From contig NZ_JACEGA010000001.1 in NCBI RefSeq assembly GCF_014174405.1, forward strand, positions 124,001-188,000: DNA of 64,000 nt. The letters run 5' to 3'. Origin of the DNA: Variimorphobacter saccharofermentans. Its GTDB lineage: Bacteria > Bacillota > Clostridia > Lachnospirales > Lachnospiraceae. Below the pieces are notes generated by a model. The model was not told the DNA's origin and ran no database searches. It worked only from the letters and a program-made list of their open reading frames with translations. The position numbers were made by a program, and so were the translations under genes. Shown here in pieces: positions 1 to 9,039 of the stretch. How positions within the stretch are numbered: position 1 is the first letter of the stretch; each line of letters opens with the position of its first letter.

Positions 1-1
1 C

Positions 2-79
2 GGGGATGTAGCAGGAGCTGAATATCAACCGGACGGAAGCTTGATGTGTGCCGTAGCGAAAAAGAATGGTGAAGTATAA
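2..79 (+). CDS. 3' end of an unidentified gene
   Basis: An open frame enters from the left edge and ends at TAA 77-79, giving 25 residues that finish in KKNGEV. The tail is too short for me to recognise a family. A hairpin with a T-run lies 90 bp downstream, consistent with this being the true end of a transcription unit. Confidence 0.5.
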   Translation, partial: GDVAGAEYQPDGSLMCAVAKKNGEV

Positions 80-168
80 GCTAGAATAGGATATATCAAT
101 ATCAATGTAATAACGTATTTAATAGGAAATAGTCCAAATCTATTTGTAAAAGAATAATTACCAACTGT

Positions 169-209
169 CCATAGTAATCTTGCCGGTTCAAGGTTACTAT
201 GGATTTTTA
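169..209 (+). terminator. Rho-independent terminator
   Basis: Perfect 9-bp inverted repeat CCATAGTAA (169-177) and TTACTATGG (194-202) followed by ATTTTTAA. It lies 90 bp after the partial gene at the left edge. The rest of the 80-546 gap is AT-rich and holds no convincing gene, only the ahpC promoter region. Confidence 0.75.
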
Positions 210-457
210 AGTTATAACACTTATATCATAGTTTTTGATATGGCTTGTTGCAAAATGAATGAAAGCAAATTATTTAAGGTTATGAAAGTAAATATAGTAA
301 TGTTTCCTGATTTATTATTAAAAAACAAGGGAATAAAATATAGTATATAATTCTTATAATAATATAATACCGAACATAATTTGAATAGAAACGAAGCATA
401 ATAACATGTAAATTGGTTTATATTATAATTTAACACAAAATAATTTTATTTTAGTAC

Positions 458-489
458 TTGACAAAATGTAAGGAAGAGGATATTATAAT
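458..489 (+). promoter_or_regulatory. ahpC promoter with possible PerR half-site
   Basis: TTGACA (458-463), a 17-nt spacer and TATTAT (481-486) make a good sigma-A promoter. TTATAAT at 484-490 overlaps the -10 and resembles one half of the PerR box (TTATAATNATTATAA), but the second half is poor. A closer PerR-like 15-mer, TTATAATAATATAAT, lies at 354-368. PerR control of ahpC is known in Firmicutes. In such AT-rich DNA these matches could be chance, so only the promoter itself is well supported. Confidence 0.6.
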
Positions 490-546
490 CATATCAGTAA
501 TGATTACTATTATTAAAATAACAATAAATTAAGGAGGTTATAGATT

Positions 547-1110
547 ATGTCATTAGTAGGAAAACAAGTATTACCATTTAAAGCACAGGCATATCAGAAC
601 GGAAAGTTTCTTGAGGTAACAGAGGAGAATTTTAAAGGAAAGTGGAGTGTGGTATGCTTTTACCCGGCAGATTTCACCTTTGTTTGCCCGACAGAATTAG
701 AAGACTTACAGAACAATTATGAAGCATTGAAGGCGCTTGGAGCAGAAGTATACTCCGTATCCACCGATACACATTATACTCATAAGGCATGGCATGACAG
801 CTCTGCTGCCATCGGGAAATTAACATATATTATGATTGGTGATCCATCTCATACACTTTCTCGTAACTTTGATGTACTAATTGAAGAAGACGGACTTGCA
901 GATCGAGGTACTTTCATTATCGATCCCGATGGAGTAATTCAGTCTGTTGAAATCAACGCTGGTAATATCGGGCGTGATGCAGATATTTTGGTAAACAAGA
1001 TTAAGGCAGCCCAGTATGTTAGAAATAATCCTGGTGAAGTATGCCCGGCAAAATGGAAAGAAGGAGCTGCAACTCTGAAGCCGAGTTTGGATCTTGTAGG
1101 AAAGATATAG
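547..1110 (+). CDS. ahpC: Alkyl hydroperoxide reductase, peroxiredoxin subunit
   Basis: This is a 2-Cys peroxiredoxin of 187 residues, the usual AhpC length, which reduces H2O2, organic peroxides and peroxynitrite in the cytoplasm. The peroxidatic cysteine is Cys47 in FTFVCPTE and the resolving cysteine is Cys166 in EVCPAKW. The start is fixed by AAGGAGG at 531-537 ahead of ATG 547. The reductase gene follows after 10 bp, so the two are surely one operon. In an anaerobe this pair is a main peroxide defence. Confidence 0.97.
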   Translation: MSLVGKQVLPFKAQAYQNGKFLEVTEENFKGKWSVVCFYPADFTFVCPTELEDLQNNYEALKALGAEVYSVSTDTHYTHKAWHDSSAAIGKLTYIMIGDPSHTLSRNFDVLIEEDGLADRGTFIIDPDGVIQSVEINAGNIGRDADILVNKIKAAQYVRNNPGEVCPAKWKEGAATLKPSLDLVGKI

Positions 1111-1120
1111 GAACCGAGTT

Positions 1121-2656
1121 ATGATACTGGATACTGAGATTAAAGAACGACTGTTTGAATATCTTAAGCTATTAGAGGATGAGGTTCTGATAAAGGTTAG
1201 TACGGGATCCGATCCAATATCGAAGGAAATGGCAGATCTAATCAATGAATTAGCTGCCATATCTTCGAAGATTAAGATAGAACAGGCGGTATTATCCAGA
1301 ACACCGAGCTTTAGTATTAATCGAATCGGTGAGGATACCGGAGTAGCTTTTGCAGGAGTTCCTCTGGGACATGAGTTTACTTCCTTGGTACTTGCGTTGT
1401 TACAAGTAAGTGGAAGACCACCAAAGGTTGATCAGAATTTAATCGATCAGATAAAGAATATCAAGGGATCATACCATTTTGAGACCTATATTAGCCTATC
1501 CTGTCACAATTGTCCTGAGGTGGTTCAGGCACTTAATTTGATGAGTGTTTTAAATCCGGGAATTACTCATACTATGATTGATGGAGCTGCTTTCAAAGAG
1601 GAAGTGGAGAGCAAGAACATTATGGCCGTACCAACGGTATATCTTAATGGAGAAAGCTTTGCCAGTGGAAGAATGACACTGGATGAGATACTTTCCAAGA
1701 TGGGCAGTACTCCGGATACATCGGAGTTCGAGAACAAAGAGCCTTATGATGTCTTGGTGGTCGGAGGTGGTCCGGCCGGCAGCAGCGCAGCAATCTATAC
1801 AGCTCGTAAAGGAATTCGTACCGGATTAGTAGCAGAACGATTTGGCGGACAGGTAAGAGATACATTAGGAATAGAGAACCTAATTAGCGTCAAGTATATT
1901 GAAGGACCTAAGCTGGCAGATAATTTAGAAGCTCATGTAAGAAGCTATCCTGTTGATATTATGACTGCCCAACGGGTAGAAAGCATAGCGAAAAAGGATT
2001 TAATTGAAGTTACCTTATCGAATGGTGCTGTCCTAAAGAGCAAGACAGTGATCCTTTCTACTGGTGCCCGCTGGCGTAATACCGGGGTACCGGGAGAAGC
2101 AGAACTTAAGAATAAAGGAGTTGCTTATTGCCCGCATTGTGATGGACCTCTCTTTCAAGGAAAGGACATTGCAGTTATTGGAGGAGGTAATTCCGGTATT
2201 GAGGCTGCTATTGATCTGGCAGGAATAGTTAAGCATGTAACCGTTCTGGAATTTATGCCGGAGCTCAAGGCGGATGCGGTATTGCAAAAACGCCTTTACA
2301 GTCTGCCCAATGTTACTGTATTGAAGAATGTTCAGCTAACAGAGATTACTGGTTCCGATAAAGTGGATGGTTTAAACTATCTCAATCGTGAAACTGGCGA
2401 AGAACAGCATATTAATCTACAAGGAGTGTTTGTCCAAATAGGCCTTGTGCCGAACACGGACTGGTTGGATGGCACCCTTGAACGAAACCGCTTTGGTGAA
2501 ATAATTGTAGATGATCATAATGCAACCAGCATCCCCGGGGTATTTGCAGCAGGTGACTGCACCAATAGTCCATATAAGCAAATTATTATTTCCATGGGCT
2601 CCGGTGCGAATGCAGCATTAAGTGCATTTGATTATTTAATCAGAAGTGAAGTGTAA
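1121..2656 (+). CDS. ahpF: AhpF-type peroxiredoxin reductase (flavoprotein)
   Basis: A 511-residue NAD(P)H-dependent FAD disulfide reductase that recycles AhpC. The N-terminal part is a double thioredoxin-fold domain with a CHNC centre (Cys128, Cys131), as in E. coli AhpF. From about residue 205 comes a thioredoxin-reductase-like part with the FAD motif GGGPAG, the redox centre CPHC (Cys337, Cys340), the nucleotide motif GGGNSG and a closing AAGDC. Both redox pairs are intact, so the full electron path to AhpC should work. It is co-transcribed with ahpC. A family A hairpin element follows about 60 bp after the stop. Confidence 0.93.
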   Translation: MILDTEIKERLFEYLKLLEDEVLIKVSTGSDPISKEMADLINELAAISSKIKIEQAVLSRTPSFSINRIGEDTGVAFAGVPLGHEFTSLVLALLQVSGRPPKVDQNLIDQIKNIKGSYHFETYISLSCHNCPEVVQALNLMSVLNPGITHTMIDGAAFKEEVESKNIMAVPTVYLNGESFASGRMTLDEILSKMGSTPDTSEFENKEPYDVLVVGGGPAGSSAAIYTARKGIRTGLVAERFGGQVRDTLGIENLISVKYIEGPKLADNLEAHVRSYPVDIMTAQRVESIAKKDLIEVTLSNGAVLKSKTVILSTGARWRNTGVPGEAELKNKGVAYCPHCDGPLFQGKDIAVIGGGNSGIEAAIDLAGIVKHVTVLEFMPELKADAVLQKRLYSLPNVTVLKNVQLTEITGSDKVDGLNYLNRETGEEQHINLQGVFVQIGLVPNTDWLDGTLERNRFGEIIVDDHNATSIPGVFAAGDCTNSPYKQIIISMGSGANAALSAFDYLIRSEV

Positions 2657-2718
2657 AGTTTTTATCCCCCTTATAATATATATAAAGTTATACCTCCCCT
2701 TATTATTATATAAAAAAA

Positions 2719-2912
2719 GAGGCTGTTGCATAATACATTTGCAGGGAATATGACTTACCATAATGCACTGTCGGAAGAACAGATTGCTGTATTTTGTGTG
2801 AATCATGCGATTATTTATATTCGCATGAGACATACAAAATCATCAATATGTACTTCCTTCTGTGTGTGAGGTAAGTCATATTCCCTGCATGTATATTGTG
2901 CAACAGCCCCTT
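2719..2912 (-). repeat. Long palindromic element, family A copy 1
   Basis: Arms 2721-2759 and 2870-2908 are nearly perfect reverse complements of about 39 bp. Inside lie the family A core strings, here in reverse orientation: TTACCATAATGCACTGTC and GGAAGAAC on one side and CTTC(C)TTCTGTGTGTGAGGTAA on the other, around a small apical hairpin. The element is flanked by an A-run and a T-run (TTTTTTTA after CAGCCCC), so it could also terminate transcription in both directions. The remainder of the 2657-3131 gap is AT-rich and has only the inverted repeat at 3091-3120. Confidence 0.85.
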
Positions 2913-3090
2913 TTTTTATCAACATTTATTTTAATGCATCTGTAAGTAAATCCATTGAGAAGAGAAGAAAATGCCAATTAATATTATTACCACGGTTCTG
3001 GTATGAATCACTTTGCTTACTGTTTTCATAAAGAAATAACTTTTCCAAAGGACCGAGTATATTACCCATCATAAAATGTAGCTTCTTGAA

Positions 3091-3120
3091 TATAAATATA
3101 CTAGGACAAGTATATTTATA
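3091..3120. promoter_or_regulatory. Perfect 12-bp inverted repeat upstream of the PHP gene
   Basis: TATAAATATACT (3091-3102) and AGTATATTTATA (3109-3120) are perfect reverse complements with a 6-nt spacer. The repeat abuts the ribosome site AGGAGG (3121-3126) of the gene starting at 3132. It may be an operator or an RNA hairpin next to the ribosome site. No regulator is identified. Confidence 0.55.
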
Positions 3121-3131
3121 AGGAGGTTATT

Positions 3132-6100
3132 ATGAGCATCAGGTATAAGAAGCTAATATCCGTAATAATATCTCTGGCTCTGATGTTATCGTCTCTTTCC
3201 ACTAATTTGTCAATGGTACAATTGGCTAAAGCGGAAGGTGGAGCCACGGAAGCAACTATCCATGACGGGCTGGAGACAGTCACCGGAGCCGGCTTTAGGC
3301 AGGTAGAAGACCCGATTACTTCGGATATGATATCACCCGGAGTAGCTACGATTGACCAGATCTACCAGGTGGAAACCGATTCATCCATTACTGTAATCGG
3401 ACAGGTAACCTATCTCTATGGTAATAACGGAACTCCTAATACAGCCTTAATTCAGGATGTAATTGATGGTGAGATAATTGGAGTTCAGATCTACGATAAA
3501 AATAATATTACCCAGTACGTAGTTGGAGATATTATTGAAGTCACTGGTAAGGTTGGAGAATATGGCGGCGTAAGACAGCTTTCCGGTGTATCAAAGATAA
3601 CCTCCGTTGCTAAAAAAGAAGCATTCCCTCCTCAGGAGCTTACCATAGCACAGCTCCTGCAGGATGGGGAGAAATATATATCAGAGTATATCACGATTAA
3701 GAATGTCCGATTGGGGACCTATGGTAGTAATACCACGATACAGGATTCAACCGGAACGATTAATATCTATAGTGCGGCATCATATCCAGAGGGAATAAAG
3801 GCTGGTGATCAGGCGGATATTGTTGCAGCATTCTCCAAGTATTATGAAACCTATCAGCTAAGAAACGGATCCAAGGCAGATTACACCCTTTTAGGGAATT
3901 CAACACCACCAGATGAGGATGAGGTAGATCCTTCTGTTGTTATGACCTTAGCGTCCTTTGCCGGAACAACATTAATCACATCACCAGTGGTGTATGGTGA
4001 TCTTGATGCACCCAATGACGGGAAGAATACAAGCGTCTGCCTTACTCATTCCTCAGGTAATCCTCCGAAGGTAACAGATACCTCCATGGGTTATGTCGGT
4101 AATAAGGAAGGAGATTACTATCAAATACAGCTTAGTACCTCAGGATATGGGAATATCAACGTAAGCTATAAGATGAGAGGCTCCAATACCGGACCAAAGA
4201 ATTTTAAGTTGCTCTATAGCTTGGATGGGGTACAATTTACCCAGGCAGGCGCTGAAGTATATAGTATTGCTGCTGCCAGTACCTGGCAGTCCTATACGGT
4301 TACATTACCCAAAGAGGTGTATAAAGCAGCCACACTGTTCCTTCGAATCCAGGTAGCGGATAATGTCTCGGTGAATAATAAGACCATTGGGTCCGGGGGT
4401 ACCAACTATATTCAGGAGGTAAAGATAACGGGTAATCCCTTAAAGTCCTCAGATATTGCAGGAACTCCACAGATCCTTCCAGATACGGATGTAGTGACAA
4501 TGGGGCAGGAGATTACGATGGTAACCGCTACGGAAGGTGCAGAAATCTATTATTGTGTAAATGATGGAGAATATACCTTATATCAATCAGAAGATAAGCC
4601 AATCATTCAAAGCTTTCCCTATAAGGTAACCGCATATGCGAGAAAAGCAGGTATTACGGACAGTATCAAAGTAACAAGAGCATACTCCCAGGCGCAGGTA
4701 TCACCCGTAAAGCCCAGCATAAACGGAGGGGCTGTACGGCCTGGAACGAAGCTTAACCTAACTACGGATACGGATAATGCTACAATCCTATATTCAACAG
4801 ATGGCGGCACAACCTGGATTACCTATGTTGAGACGGAAGCAATCGTTTTAAATACATTACCGGTTACAATTTTAGCAAAAGCGGTAAAGGACGGATATCT
4901 GGATAGTGAGGCTGGATCCTTCTCTTTTACCCTGAGAGTGAACGAGAAGTACAACATTTATTTTGGGCAGATACACTCCCATACCACATATTCGGATGGT
5001 GCCGGGAGCTGTGAGGAGGCATTTGCTTATGCTAAGAACGAAGCGGAGCAGATAGACTTCTTAGCGGTTACAGACCACTCCAACTCCTTTGACAATGAGG
5101 ATAAGGCAAGTATTCTGAATGGTTCTATGAGTGAGGAATGGATGGAGGGACACAGACTCGCTGATGATTATACGGACGATACCTTTGTAGGTATCTACGG
5201 ATATGAGATGACCTGGTCGAATGGTCTGGGACATATGAATACTTACAATACTGCTGGATTCCAAAGCAGAAATCAGGCTGACTTCAAAACCTATTCCACA
5301 GCGTTGCAAAACTACTATACAGTACTAAAAACGGACATGAACTCGATCAGTCAGTTTAATCATCCGGGAAAAACCTTTGGGGACTTTGATGATTTCGGAT
5401 ATTATGATGAAACCATTGATCGTCTTATTTCATTAATTGAGGTAGGTAATGGGGAAGGAGCCGTTCGAAGTAACGGGTATTTCCCCTCCTATGAATATTA
5501 TACAAGAGCATTGGATAAAGGCTGGCACGTAGCTCCGACGAACAATCAGGATAATCATAAAGGGCTGTGGGGGGATGCCAATACCGCCAGAACCGTGGTC
5601 CTGGCCGACACATTAACCAGAGAGAATATCTATGATGCACTTCGAAATATGAGAACCTATGCAACGGAGGACAATGATCTTGCCATACAGTATACCCTGA
5701 ATGGAGAGACCATGGGAACCATTATAGATACCACCCCCAGTCAGGTTGATATTCAGGTAGAAATATCGGATCCTACGGATGCTGCCATTGGAAAGGTAGA
5801 GGTTATCGTAAATGGTGGCCTAAGCATCGCTTCAAAAAACGTGGAAAAAAAGGAAGAAAAGGTTACATTCCAGCTACCGGCCAGTTATTCCTATTATTAT
5901 ATTCGTGTAACACAGAAGGATCAGGATATTGCTGTGACTGCGCCAGTATGGATTGGGGAAGTAGAGGCAGCAGGCATAGCGGGTATTTCAGCAGAGAATA
6001 CATTGCCTGTGAAAGGAGAACCAATTGTAATCACCACAGACCTATATAATAACGAAGCGGAGGACTTAAACATTGAAAAAATGGAGTTCTCAGTGAATGG

Positions 6101-9017
6101 AACGGTTATTCATAAAGCAGATTTGGCTACTTCAGGGTTAACAAAACTAAGCTTTGGTGCTACAGGAAGCTATACCTTTGCATATACTCATCCCTCAGTT
6201 GGTGCAGCGGAGATTAACGTAACGATTCAGGCTTCAATTGGAGGGGTTTCAAAGGTATTTCAGGGTGTTCTAAAGATGGATTATTCAGATCCTGACAGGA
6301 TCACCCGAATTGTGGTAGATGGTAGCCATTTCAACGACTATGTTACTGGTTATTATACAGGAAATATGGGTAATTTAATTGAAATAGCAGCGGAGAATGA
6401 CACGAAGGTAACCGTCGTGAAGGATAAAATCACACAGGATACCTTAAAGGATTGTGATTTGCTGATCATTAGTGCGCCTGCTAAAAAATCTGGAAGTGAT
6501 AGTTCGGGTTCCTACTCAGTATCTCATTTTGAAGAGGAGTTTATCTCACTGGTGAAGGATTATACAAATCGGGGAGGAGATGTGATTCTGTGTGGGCTGG
6601 CAGATTATCAGGATACGGCGGAAGGCCAGTCCTCAACGGAGATAAATATGCTGTTGGAAGCAATCGGTGCAACCACCAGAATAAACAGTGATGAAGCTTA
6701 TGATGAAGTGAATAACGGAGGACAGCCCTATCGTCTGTATTTGAATACCTATAATATGGACTCTCCATTTCTTAAAGGAGTAACCACGGACCAGAATTAT
6801 AGTGCGTATAGCGGATGTACAGTGTTACTCAGTGATACTGCTGTGGCAGACGGCAAAGCGGAGTATCTTGTGAAGGGACATTCCACTACCTACTCCATTG
6901 ACAGTAAAACCTTTGGAGGAAATTATAAGGAGATCCAAGAGGGAGATGCAATTCTCCTTGCAAGAGAAGAGCTTTCTACAGGAAGCAATATATTTATTGC
7001 AGGAACCGTTTTTATGTCCAATTTTGAAGTAAAGGCAACCCTGGATAATGTATGGGATAAACCCTACAGTAATCGGACCATAATAGAGAACATTATGGCA
7101 TCTGTAAAAAAACAGATAGAGGTTCGAGACATTGCGGAGGTACGAAAAGGAATTAAGGGCAATGTTTATTGCGTAGAAGGAACGGTCACAGCAGGAACCG
7201 TACCGGGTAACGCCTTCTTCGATACCATTTATATTCAGGATGAAAGCAGTGGGATCAATATTTTTCCGATCAACCAGAGCTTAATCGAGGTTGGACAAAA
7301 GGTACGGGTAATCGGATATCTGGATGAATATCTGGGAGACCTGGAGCTTCGGGTTATGGAAGCAACGGTTATTGATGTAAATATGAACCCTGTGGAACCA
7401 CGGTTGATTACCACCAGGGATTCCATGGACTATGAAGCATTCGGAGGTATGTTAGTAAAGATAAAAGGTAAGATTACTAACATCATCAGTAAGAATAATC
7501 AGATAGAAAGCATCTATGTAATGGATGAAAGCGGATCGGAAGCAAGGGTGTTCATGGATGGGTATATCGGTTATTCCAATGATAACGGGGATAAACTGGA
7601 GGATATTCTGGGGGTTGGTAAAACAATTACGGCTATAGGATTAGTTTCCTGTGATCCTGAAGGCGTTCGTATCCGTGTACGGGATCGCAGCGAAATTATA
7701 TTGGACGAATCCAGCACAACTCCTACACCGGAGCCGACTACGGATCCGGAACCAAGCGTATCGCCTAAGCCGACGATATCACCGGAACCAAGTGTATCAC
7801 CGGAGCCTAGTATAACGCCGAAACCGACGGTTGCTCCGAGACCGACACCAGGCGAAACACAGTCATCAACATCGACTCCGACAGGTGCTATTACCCCAAC
7901 ACCTTCGGTGAAGCAGCTCATGAAAGAGGTTAAGCTTCCGGGCACAGAAGAGTTCCTCCCTGCAATGATTACTGCAGTGCGATATCATAATCGTATGGAA
8001 GTAGAAATAATAATAGAAGAGGATAATAAGGTACGAAACGCTAAGAAACAGATGGGGAAAGAAATACCGTATCCTATATCAATTCAATTCATAAACAATG
8101 AATTGATCGAGCACTTTAAAAAGGAGGCGATTAAGGAAGCTGTTCTGTCCATTGTTATACCGAAGGAAATTCTAGATAACGATAATCTAATAATAGAGAC
8201 CATACTATTAGAAGCAGAACTATTAATGGCAGCGGCAGAAAAAGAAAGGGACATTATTATTGTAGTAAAGGATGATGCAGGAAAGGAGCGGTTTACCTGG
8301 TCATGGTATGGTAAGGACCTGGCAAAGTCTAAGAGGGAAATTAAAGATGTGAATTTGGCAATGACGGTATCCGGAATAAATGAGGTGCAACAGTTCGAAG
8401 AATTACTTGGAACGGACGACTCAAAGGTAATGACGCAGGGATATGCACTTCGATTCCGACAGATGGGTATACTGCCTTCTCAGGCAAGAGTAAAAATATA
8501 CGTTGGAAAGGAAGTGACAGAAAGAGGGTGGAATAACCGCAACATGGTATATCTATATCATCGAAATCTAGTAACCGGTAAGCTGGATACCCTTCCATAC
8601 AGCTCTAATTACCGGATTACGGAGGACGGTTATATTACCATTACCATTCTTACTGGCACAGATTATGTGATGCTTCCAAAACCAGCTAGCAAAAAAGTGG
8701 TATCGACCTTGAGGGATCAGATAATTGTTAAGTCCGCCGCGATCAAGCTTAATTCTACTGGAGAGGGCAGCAGCTATCAGATCAATCTGGAGCTTCCAGA
8801 TACCCTGGTACTAATCGGTTCGGATACAGAGGACACTTCACTAGGATATATTGGTGGAGTTTCAGCAAGCTTTTCATCCAGCGATAACAAGGTAGTTACT
8901 GTTGACCAAAGAGGAAGGGTTACAGCAGTAAAGAAGGGAAGTGCCACGATTACTGTAACATTGACTCTCTATAGTAACAAAACAAAAACAGTGAAGGTAA
9001 AGGTCAAGGTGAAATAA
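3132..9017 (+). CDS. Giant secreted PHP-domain/OB-fold multidomain protein
   Basis: A 1961-residue extracellular protein. Rough layout: signal peptide 1-35; two OB-fold-like nucleic-acid-binding modules about 68-155 and 170-255; a beta-sandwich about 270-435; two chitobiase-C-terminal-like repeats about 447-600; a CehA/McbA-type PHP metallohydrolase about 608-860 with FGQIHSHTTYSDG, VTDHSN and NHPGK metal ligands; a region resembling a class I glutamine-amidotransferase-like fold about 1057-1330; two more OB-like modules about 1334-1525; a Pro/Thr/Ser linker about 1525-1593; an unrecognised domain; and a C-terminal BIG2-like domain about 1880-1961. PHP plus OB modules suggests an extracellular phosphoesterase or nuclease. 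The substrate is not evident. AGGAGG supports the start. Confidence 0.8.
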   Translation: MSIRYKKLISVIISLALMLSSLSTNLSMVQLAKAEGGATEATIHDGLETVTGAGFRQVEDPITSDMISPGVATIDQIYQVETDSSITVIGQVTYLYGNNGTPNTALIQDVIDGEIIGVQIYDKNNITQYVVGDIIEVTGKVGEYGGVRQLSGVSKITSVAKKEAFPPQELTIAQLLQDGEKYISEYITIKNVRLGTYGSNTTIQDSTGTINIYSAASYPEGIKAGDQADIVAAFSKYYETYQLRNGSKADYTLLGNSTPPDEDEVDPSVVMTLASFAGTTLITSPVVYGDLDAPNDGKNTSVCLTHSSGNPPKVTDTSMGYVGNKEGDYYQIQLSTSGYGNINVSYKMRGSNTGPKNFKLLYSLDGVQFTQAGAEVYSIAAASTWQSYTVTLPKEVYKAATLFLRIQVADNVSVNNKTIGSGGTNYIQEVKITGNPLKSSDIAGTPQILPDTDVVTMGQEITMVTATEGAEIYYCVNDGEYTLYQSEDKPIIQSFPYKVTAYARKAGITDSIKVTRAYSQAQVSPVKPSINGGAVRPGTKLNLTTDTDNATILYSTDGGTTWITYVETEAIVLNTLPVTILAKAVKDGYLDSEAGSFSFTLRVNEKYNIYFGQIHSHTTYSDGAGSCEEAFAYAKNEAEQIDFLAVTDHSNSFDNEDKASILNGSMSEEWMEGHRLADDYTDDTFVGIYGYEMTWSNGLGHMNTYNTAGFQSRNQADFKTYSTALQNYYTVLKTDMNSISQFNHPGKTFGDFDDFGYYDETIDRLISLIEVGNGEGAVRSNGYFPSYEYYTRALDKGWHVAPTNNQDNHKGLWGDANTARTVVLADTLTRENIYDALRNMRTYATEDNDLAIQYTLNGETMGTIIDTTPSQVDIQVEISDPTDAAIGKVEVIVNGGLSIASKNVEKKEEKVTFQLPASYSYYYIRVTQKDQDIAVTAPVWIGEVEAAGIAGISAENTLPVKGEPIVITTDLYNNEAEDLNIEKMEFSVNGTVIHKADLATSGLTKLSFGATGSYTFAYTHPSVGAAEINVTIQASIGGVSKVFQGVLKMDYSDPDRITRIVVDGSHFNDYVTGYYTGNMGNLIEIAAENDTKVTVVKDKITQDTLKDCDLLIISAPAKKSGSDSSGSYSVSHFEEEFISLVKDYTNRGGDVILCGLADYQDTAEGQSSTEINMLLEAIGATTRINSDEAYDEVNNGGQPYRLYLNTYNMDSPFLKGVTTDQNYSAYSGCTVLLSDTAVADGKAEYLVKGHSTTYSIDSKTFGGNYKEIQEGDAILLAREELSTGSNIFIAGTVFMSNFEVKATLDNVWDKPYSNRTIIENIMASVKKQIEVRDIAEVRKGIKGNVYCVEGTVTAGTVPGNAFFDTIYIQDESSGINIFPINQSLIEVGQKVRVIGYLDEYLGDLELRVMEATVIDVNMNPVEPRLITTRDSMDYEAFGGMLVKIKGKITNIISKNNQIESIYVMDESGSEARVFMDGYIGYSNDNGDKLEDILGVGKTITAIGLVSCDPEGVRIRVRDRSEIILDESSTTPTPEPTTDPEPSVSPKPTISPEPSVSPEPSITPKPTVAPRPTPGETQSSTSTPTGAITPTPSVKQLMKEVKLPGTEEFLPAMITAVRYHNRMEVEIIIEEDNKVRNAKKQMGKEIPYPISIQFINNELIEHFKKEAIKEAVLSIVIPKEILDNDNLIIETILLEAELLMAAAEKERDIIIVVKDDAGKERFTWSWYGKDLAKSKREIKDVNLAMTVSGINEVQQFEELLGTDDSKVMTQGYALRFRQMGILPSQARVKIYVGKEVTERGWNNRNMVYLYHRNLVTGKLDTLPYSSNYRITEDGYITITILTGTDYVMLPKPASKKVVSTLRDQIIVKSAAIKLNSTGEGSSYQINLELPDTLVLIGSDTEDTSLGYIGGVSASFSSSDNKVVTVDQRGRVTAVKKGSATITVTLTLYSNKTKTVKVKVKVK

Positions 9018-9039
9018 AAGACTGGGGTAAAGTACCAAG

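Noticed and set aside
354-368. Firm PerR operator upstream of ahpC
   Set aside because: The match TTATAATAATATAAT is imperfect and lies in very AT-rich DNA about 100 bp before the promoter; kept only as a possibility.
877-1260. 127-codon minus-strand frame across ahpC and ahpF
   Set aside because: It is antisense to two well-defined genes and shows no ribosome site or recognisable product.
7571-7945. 124-codon frame opposite the linker of the giant PHP gene
   Set aside because: It is the antisense of a Pro/Thr/Ser repeat and gives a Gly/Val/Asp repeat product, a usual artefact.
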